Source: Prunella strophiata
Lineage: Eukaryota; Chordata; Aves; Passeriformes; Prunellidae
Direction: 5' to 3'
Length of the DNA: 64,000 bases
NCBI GenBank assembly: GCA_036583965.1
Contig: JAZBQD010000001.1
Location: 13,541,392-13,605,391 of the forward strand
The translations under genes were made by a program, and so were the position numbers. Below the pieces are notes generated by a model. It saw only the letters and a list, made by a program, of their open reading frames with translations, was not told where the DNA came from and searched no databases. This document shows, piece after piece, positions 61,399 through 64,000 of the stretch (position 1 is its first letter; the number at the start of each line of letters is the position of its first letter).

Positions 61399-63700
61399 AA
61401 ATTTTGCAAAAATTTCAAGTGTACTGTGTAAGTGCATCAGACAGTTTGGTCAGGCATTTGCTGACTAATCTCTCTGGGTATTGAGGAGTCTTTTGCTTTT
61501 CTGGACTCTGTTCCTTGCCATCAACCACAGGTGTATGGGACAACATTATAACTCTCTAAAGCACTTGTTCTGCTGGACTGAAAAGACTTGTTATTCTACT
61601 TATCGCCTATATTTGCCACACCTGCCCATGCATAAAGAGTCAAGAGCTCATCTTTCTTAATGTGTATGATGATAATAATCTGAAGTTTCCATATCTGTGT
61701 TTATAATCCGTCAACTCCTTTTACAATGTCTGAAATTTCTGCATGATTGATGCAGACACTTCTTTGGTAGTTTCCTCATCTTCCAGCCTCTTTTTCTGAG
61801 TATTTCATGCCAAGTCAAACTTTGCCAAATGTGCTAAACCTGCAGCTTCTTCTTTTTTTTTTTTTTTTTTTTTTTTTTTCCCTTCTAATTTAAACCTGGT
61901 AAGGCTGAGTTTAGGGTAAGCCCTAAACATTACATTGCAGAATGCAGAAGACAGCTGCCAACTGATGCAGAGTGTGTGGGGTGGTTATGTCCTAGCAAAG
62001 ACTGAATATCAGTCTCAGAACCAAAGGAAGTTTTTCCACCCAGTATGAACTGTCCTTGAGCAAGTCTGTGAAGCCAACAATCTGGAATTTGTTCTGTGAC
62101 TTTGCATACCTTGGCTTACAAATCCAGATGAAGTGAAATTCAGTAAGGTTTGCTTTCAGGCAATATTTAAGTAAATCACTCATTACTTAGCAGAACAGAT
62201 GGCCCTGCTGTTTAAGGTGTGTGGTTTGTGGTGGCTAGAATCTCTGTTTTGCATCCCTTAAAAAGAACTCAAATTACTCTCCTGTGGGATTTGATTTTAG
62301 TAAATCAAGAGGAGCCAGCCACATCCTGGGCTGCATCAAAAGCAACACGACCAGCAGATTGAGGGAGGTGATTCTGCCCCTCTGCTCTGCTCTCATGGAG
62401 CTTGTGTGCAGCTCTGGGACACCCAGCATAAGGAGCACTTACAAGTCCTGAGGAGGGGCCACTGAGGTGATCAGATGTCTGAAGCACCTCTCCAAGAGGA
62501 CAGGCTGGAGGAGCTGGGGTTGTTCAGCCTGGAGAAGAGGAGCCTCTGCTGACACCTTATAGCACCTTAAAGGGGCTACAAGAGAGCTGCAGGGTGATGT
62601 TTTACAGGGTCATGGAGTGGCAGGACAAGGGGAGATGGCTTCAAACTGTGTGAGGGCAGGTTTGGTTTAGGTTTTGGTTTGGTTTAGGTACTGGGAAGAA
62701 GTTCTTCAGTGTGAGGGTTCTTGGGCCCTGACACAGGCTGTCCAGAGAAGCTGTGGCTGCCCCACACCTGGAAGTGTCCAAGATGAAGTTGGACAACCTG
62801 GGGTAGTGGAAGATTGCTTGGAACAACCTGGGATAGTGGAAGGTGTTCCTGGCCGTGGGGATGGGGGATGGGAGAAGATGATTTCAAGGTGCCTTCCAAC
62901 CCAGATCATTCTGTGATTCCATATATGCATTTTCCCTTTTCTTTGGGTTCTGGTGACTGGATTTTCTCAGAACTTAACTTTGCTAGTAGGAGAGAATGTG
63001 CTCTCTTATGCATGTGCTGAATGAAATCCCCATAGACTGTGTGGAAAATCACATTTTAATTCTGTGAACTGTTCCTTAAGAAAACAATATAATACCCTTT
63101 CTGTTTAGCTTTTTTAAAAAGAGAATGCTGCAGTATGGATTAGAAGTGCCATGTAATTAAAGGTTTTCTGGTTGAAATAATCTCTTTGAGATTCATTTTG
63201 GTGTCATTTTCATGGCTACGTTTATTTTTCAGAGAAATAGACTCCTTATCATTGTTGGTTTAGTTTAAGTATCATTGTCTGGGATTAGTATCTGATATTG
63301 AGCTGGTTAATGTAAGATTAAATGTGAAGATTTAAATCAGATTGCTCAGTTATGAAATACTGCTCAGCAGAGGAGTATGCAGTTCAGATGTTATCTTTCT
63401 GTAATCCATGATTTGCTTTCTCCTCTCTCCCTCCATTTTTGCAGGAAGACATCTACATGTATGGAGGCAAAATTGAAACGAGTTATGGCAATGTCACTGA
63501 TGAACTGTGGGTTTTCAACATACCCAGTCAAACATGGAGTACCAGAATTCCTGCAGTCCTTGTCCATGGGCAGCAATATGCTGTGGAAGGTCATTCAGCA
63601 CACATAGTAGAGCTGGACAGCAGAGATGTGGTTATGATTGTAATTTTTGGATATTCTTCCATATATGGTTACACAAGCATTGTGCAGGAATACTACATCA
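35550..63700 (+). CDS. ATRNL1: ATRNL1 (attractin-like 1), partial spliced CDS, exons 2-8
   Basis: Spliced coding region of seven exons (35550-35633, 37602-37715, 38182-38310, 41337-41545, 51149-51324, 52409-52496, 63445-63700) with canonical AG/GT borders and compatible phases. Together they encode about 350 residues, roughly residues 99-450 of the vertebrate protein: CUB domain, two EGF-like modules, then the first Kelch repeats. The family is large type I membrane proteins (CUB, EGF, Kelch, PSI, C-type lectin, laminin-EGF, one membrane helix, short cytoplasmic tail); ATRNL1 is linked to melanocortin receptor signalling by its resemblance to attractin/mahogany. Segments such as FATECSWDHMYVYDGDSIYA and SHSAH-like Kelch text match ATRNL1 rather than ATRN, which differs at many of these positions. 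The start codon and C-terminal half are outside the window. Exon 6 carries a +1 insertion that breaks the frame as sequenced. Confidence 0.96.
35634..37601 (+). other. ATRNL1 intron 2
   Basis: 1,968 bp, GT-AG. Contains the C24 run and, at 36474-36880, a GC-richer stretch with overlapping open frames on both strands and no recognisable domain. Confidence 0.85.
36316..36339. repeat. Poly-C run, 24 bases
   Basis: Uninterrupted C24 preceded by ggaggattcca and followed by aggatatggg. Long mononucleotide C runs are rare in vertebrate DNA. The strand can form an i-motif and its complement a G-quadruplex. Length is prone to sequencing error. Confidence 0.95.
37602..37715 (+). CDS. ATRNL1: ATRNL1 exon 3: middle of CUB domain
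   Basis: A long T-run acceptor (ttttttttcag) precedes the exon and gtgagtg follows it. The first base completes Tyr. The exon encodes PNAILRLRFNHFATECSW and then DHMYVYDGDSIYAPLIAVF, ending with AG of a Ser codon. The C-x-W-D-x-x-x-V-Y-D-G pattern is the hallmark of CUB domains: the second cysteine pairs with the one in exon 2, and the acidic residues around YDGD sit where many CUB domains bind calcium. 114 bp, in phase with both neighbours, no stop. Confidence 0.96.
37716..38181 (+). other. ATRNL1 intron 3
   Basis: 466 bp, GT-AG, AT-rich, with a strong polypyrimidine tract before exon 4. Nothing else seen. Confidence 0.9.
38182..38310 (+). CDS. ATRNL1: ATRNL1 exon 4: end of CUB domain
   Basis: The acceptor is cctttttcag and the donor gtgagta. 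The exon completes Ser and reads SGLIVPEVRGNETVPEVVTT followed by SGYALLHFFSDAAYNLTGFN and IFY, ending in TC of the next Ser codon. It contains two N-glycosylation sequons (NET and NLT) and the final strands of the CUB fold. The stretch from VPEVVTT to NIFY is typical of ATRNL1 and separates it from ATRN. Confidence 0.97.
38311..41336 (+). other. ATRNL1 intron 4
   Basis: 3,026 bp, GT-AG. The + strand is pyrimidine-rich over 38600-40700, as in old antisense LINEs. One part (39090-39260) can be tentatively read as such and is listed separately. The exon 5 acceptor has a T-rich tract. Confidence 0.8.
39090..39260 (-). mobile_element. Possible ancient antisense LINE (CR1/L2-like) fragment
   Basis: The + strand words gggatgtggtagccagcact, then gcattccttatgttgaagta, then taatattttgttc and tttctgaccatagcttt follow, with many differences, the reverse complement of the C-terminal reverse-transcriptase region of amniote CR1/L2-like LINEs. 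Very diverged; a search could easily overturn this. Confidence 0.3.
41337..41545 (+). CDS. ATRNL1: ATRNL1 exon 5: two EGF-like modules
   Basis: The acceptor is tttttttttttcag and the donor gtaagg. The exon starts by completing Ser and continues INSCPNNCSEHGKC, then a second block through CDIPYCKANCGSPDHGYC, ending NDSWQ plus the first base of Gly. Eleven cysteines are present; the twelfth (PDC) is the fourth residue from exon 6. That gives two EGF-like modules of six cysteines each. The NCS sequon is kept. Third-position GC is intermediate (39 of 69 codons). 209 bp, no stop in frame. Confidence 0.97.
41546..48687 (+). other. ATRNL1 intron 5, first part
   Basis: No exon recognised. AT-rich, with locally GC-richer blocks at 44650-44990 and 47340-47830 (several short overlapping open frames, no domain) that may be old unidentified repeats. 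Confidence 0.65.
48688..48763 (+). mobile_element. Short CR1 LINE 3' tail, sense
   Basis: The text catggcagaggggttggagc, tggatgatctttaaggctcc and ttccagcccgaggctttctg matches the last bases of avian CR1 (ttggaactagatgatctttaaggtcccttccaaccc). Only the 3' terminus is present. Confidence 0.8.
48900..49085. other. CpG-dense patch inside intron 5
   Basis: Between ggcggttttcttgcgttcg and the tcctgacctgcagg end, CpG occurs repeatedly (for example gctcgccgctcgcc, ggccgcgacatcccgg, gctcgcggtggcaaccgg), while flanking intron has almost none. The stretch ccaccagaggtccctgctgg partly resembles a CTCF core. It could be a small regulatory CpG islet or a young GC-rich repeat fragment. The 163-codon antisense open frame over 48640-49131 is best explained by this base composition. 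Confidence 0.45.
49790..50215 (-). mobile_element. Ancient antisense LINE (CR1/L2-like) reverse-transcriptase fragment
   Basis: The + strand series ttacacaagccacagattta, tgcagtggggtaacaggatt, then atgaactatcctgagatgat and gaattttgtgtattgttttatg follows in order the reverse complement of the C-terminal RT region of an abundant old amniote LINE (blocks meaning roughly ...HCKVMHIG... and the SVDHSMKVS region). No frame is left open. Confidence 0.5.
50267..50355. repeat. TA/CA-rich microsatellite (tata/caca mixed)
   Basis: Eighty-nine bases made of tatacatata, tacacata and tatgtata units, imperfect. Probably length-variable. It creates an artefactual tyrosine/isoleucine open frame. Confidence 0.9.
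51149..51324 (+). CDS. ATRNL1: ATRNL1 exon 6: end of EGF, first Kelch repeat; carries +1 frameshift
   Basis: The acceptor is ttacaacacag and the donor gtgagtg. The exon reads GPDCSLNVPSTESYWILPNV, then KPFSPSVGRASHKA, as expected for ATRNL1. After HKA (51247-51249) one extra base puts the expected Kelch sequence (VLHGKFMWVIGGYTFNYSSF and MVL) into the +1 frame. The extra base is one of c51248, c51249 or t51250. The length is 176 bp instead of the 175 bp needed to keep phase with exon 7. As written, translation would run through exon 7 and stop at a TGA at 63474-63476 in exon 8. The downstream sequence and both splice sites are intact, so this looks like a sequencing or assembly error or a very recent lesion. 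Third positions are about 84% G or C, unlike the other exons. Confidence 0.95.
51325..52408 (+). other. ATRNL1 intron 6
   Basis: 1,084 bp, GT-AG. AT-rich; no repeat or gene recognised. Confidence 0.9.
52409..52496 (+). CDS. ATRNL1: ATRNL1 exon 7: Kelch repeat segment
   Basis: The acceptor is ctatttctcttctag and the donor gtttgg (GT present, weaker than the other donors). The exon completes Asn and encodes YNLESSIWNVVPVSKGPLQR, then YGHTLALYQ, ending exactly on a codon boundary. The W and RYGHTLALY residues are Kelch propeller motifs: an aromatic in the outer strand, then the R-x-G-H-x-x start of the next blade. Phase matches exon 6 only if the extra base of exon 6 is ignored. Confidence 0.95.
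52690..53170. other. GC-richer block of unknown origin in intron 7
   Basis: Sharply GC-richer than its flanks, with open frames on both strands (119 and 111 codons) but no domain that I recognise. The abrupt edges suggest an inserted repeat, perhaps an LTR or other retroelement piece, but no terminal repeat or target duplication was identified by eye. Confidence 0.3.
53430..54530 (-). mobile_element. Long ancient antisense LINE (CR1/L2-like) reverse transcriptase
   Basis: Reading + to the right, the blocks gaactgtaagttacatcctc, gcacgtgaacatttatttag, taggagatccctctgcaatt, ttaacatattgaacaaggaa, gcctgtggaacaccactaat, ttcttcagaaaaagccaaat, cttcccttttcaaaaattaa and ggtacaggcacatttttaag fall in the order expected for the reverse complement of a CR1/L2-like RT. 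The GVPQGS/VLFNIFIND zone is near 54050-54110 and the FQKAFDKVP zone near 54270-54310. About 1.1 kb, heavily diverged, no intact frame. Confidence 0.5.
54531..58597 (+). other. ATRNL1 intron 7, middle part
   Basis: No exon found. 54560-55400 is pyrimidine-rich and may be an extension of the decayed LINE. 55540-55830 is rich in TAATTA-type sites and includes a perfect 8-bp hairpin. 57200-57705 read on the minus strand has few stops over a stretch and might belong with the decayed coding-like tract further right. Confidence 0.55.
55661..55685. repeat. 8-bp perfect inverted repeat in TAATTA-rich stretch
   Basis: taggattc (55661-55668) and gaatccta (55678-55685) flank a 9-base centre containing taataac. 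Surrounded by aattagcaattag and aataattaattac, typical of homeodomain-binding non-coding elements. Confidence 0.6.
59928..59950. repeat. Near-perfect 23-bp palindrome
   Basis: gttctgatacc (59928-59938), one central t, then ggtatcagaac (59940-59950): eleven paired bases on each side with a single-base centre. Confidence 0.9.
60898..60914. repeat. Poly-T run, 17 bases
   Basis: Uninterrupted T17 inside the minus-strand coding-like tract. Confidence 0.9.
61367..61393. repeat. Poly-A run, 27 bases
   Basis: Uninterrupted A27 preceded by gcctcaaat. It could be the tail of a separate + strand retroposed sequence, but no body was recognised to its left. Confidence 0.95.
61853..61879. repeat. Poly-T run, 27 bases
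   Basis: Uninterrupted T27. To its right (61880-62185) a minus-strand frame of 63 codons has no recognisable domain. Confidence 0.95.
62308..62922 (+). mobile_element. CR1 LINE 3' region, sense
   Basis: Begins in ORF2 near gccacatcctgggctgcatc (coding AHILGCIK), then ggagcttgtgtgcagctctg and caagaggacaggctggagga (ERLEEL), ttcagcctggagaagaggag (FSLEKR), ttcttcagtgtgagg (FFSV) and agagaagctgtggctgcccc. The tail is aggtgccttccaacccagat plus cattctgtgattcca. Frames are broken. A ggtttggtttag repeat sits at 62650-62690. It ends about 520 bp before exon 8. Confidence 0.93.
62923..63444 (+). other. ATRNL1 intron 7, last part
   Basis: AT-rich sequence between the CR1 3' end and the exon 8 acceptor; a tctcctctctccctccatttttgcag tract makes a strong 3' splice site. 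No other feature. Confidence 0.85.
63445..63700 (+). CDS. ATRNL1: ATRNL1 exon 8: Kelch repeats 2-3
   Basis: The acceptor is tccatttttgcag and the donor gtaagtc. It reads EDIYMYGGKIETSYGNVTDE, LWVFNIPSQTWSTRIPAVLV, HGQQYAVEGHSAHIVELDSR and DVVMIVIFGYSSIYGYTSIV, ending QEYYI plus the first base of the next codon. The YMYGG glycine pair, the W of the following strand and the GHSAH start of the next blade define the Kelch repeats. One sequon (NVT) is present. 256 bp, open in the ATRNL1 frame. This is the last exon in the window. Confidence 0.97.
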
Positions 63701-64000
63701 GTAAGTCACTTTCAAATAATTTTGATCACATACTGATACAAAAAGTGCTGGTTTTTTAAGTGAAAAAAAAGTGATTTTTCTTTTTTCAGAAAGAAAAATG
63801 TGGTTTTTCCAAAATAAATAAAACATCACCTTTTTTCCTTCAAGTTATGTACATAAGATTTATTGTCAAGTAGTAGTGTGTAGTGTGTTTGGAGCACCAT
63901 GACATTTTCCATTTTTGTACGTGGTTGTGGTACCCTAAAGAAGGTCAAAATTGAAACCAGAAATTCCTCACCATGGTAATTGTGATGAAATGTAGTTTTT
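63701..64000 (+). other. ATRNL1 intron 8, first 300 bases
   Basis: Starts with gtaagtc. AT-rich, runs off the window. Nothing recognised. Confidence 0.9.

Larger units (their letters stand above)
59950..61852 (-). pseudogene. Decayed coding-like tract, probably an old coiled-coil gene copy
   Basis: On the minus strand several blocks read as lysine/glutamate-rich protein broken by frameshifts and a few stops. From 61852: EAAGLAHLAKFDLA, stop, NTQKKRLEDEETTKEV and on to KELTDYKHRYGNF. At 61550-61430 in the same frame: DGKEQSPEKQKTPQYPERL. At 60900-60475 one frame has only about four stops in 142 codons, ending EIKKLLALVKNTLKVSDDQL. At 60170-60070: KLVQKSAKNLAQIKDLKN. The run of blocks without introns suggests a retroposed copy, but I see no clear poly-A end and cannot name the parent. 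A- and T-runs (61367, 60898) interrupt it. Confidence 0.35.

Noticed and set aside
61367..61879. A27 and T27 runs as tails of a paired retroposition event
   Set aside because: No recognisable body or target-site duplication links them; direction does not fit the minus-strand coding-like tract.
35550..63700. Assignment to ATRN instead of ATRNL1
   Set aside because: Residues after the CUB domain (NIFYSINSCPNNC), the EGF text and the Kelch text (GPLQRYGH, DSRDVV) fit ATRNL1; ATRN differs at these places.
51149..63700. Whole gene as an old pseudogene
   Set aside because: Only one frame lesion in seven exons; splice sites, cysteines and Kelch motifs are all intact, so long decay is excluded.
1..64000. 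tRNA, rRNA, CRISPR arrays, bacterial operons or phage-like modules
   Set aside because: None seen; the evenly spaced 34-bp repeats at 5888 are directly adjacent without spacers, so they are a minisatellite and not a CRISPR array.

Overview
The window is vertebrate nuclear DNA, almost certainly from a bird. It is AT-rich and about 98% non-coding, with GT-AG introns of 0.5 to more than 35 kb. The recognisable interspersed repeats are CR1-type LINE fragments (a reverse-transcriptase remnant near 27 kb and several CR1 3' tails), which is the usual avian pattern. No bacterial-type operon, tRNA, rRNA or CRISPR array was seen.

One gene is supported: ATRNL1 (attractin-like 1), on the + strand. Seven coding exons are present, taken as exons 2 to 8 by comparison with the vertebrate gene: 35550-35633, 37602-37715, 38182-38310, 41337-41545, 51149-51324, 52409-52496 and 63445-63700 (1,056 bp in all). 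Exon 1 (signal peptide and first EGF module) lies upstream of base 1, and the rest of the gene lies downstream of base 64000. Exons 2-4 encode the CUB domain, exon 5 and the start of exon 6 encode two EGF-like modules, and exons 6-8 begin the Kelch propeller. The residues match ATRNL1 much better than its paralogue ATRN.

Layout: 1-35549 is the 3' part of intron 1. It holds CR1 pieces near 4.9, 11.7, 17.6 and 26.8-27.8 kb and an exact 5 x 34 bp tandem repeat at 5.9 kb. Between 35.5 and 41.5 kb lie exons 2-5, with a run of 24 C in intron 2. Intron 5 (9.6 kb) has an old antisense LINE fragment, a CpG-dense patch and a TA/CA microsatellite. Exons 6 and 7 lie at 51.1-52.5 kb. Intron 7 (10.9 kb) holds a long decayed antisense LINE, a minus-strand tract that looks like decayed coiled-coil coding sequence, and a CR1 3' end just before exon 8.

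The observations most worth checking are a one-base insertion in exon 6 that breaks the reading frame, the very different third-position GC of neighbouring exons (about 7% in exon 2 against about 84% in exon 6), the decayed coding-like tract at about 60-61.8 kb minus, and several near-perfect inverted repeats. I found no convincing new biological system here.
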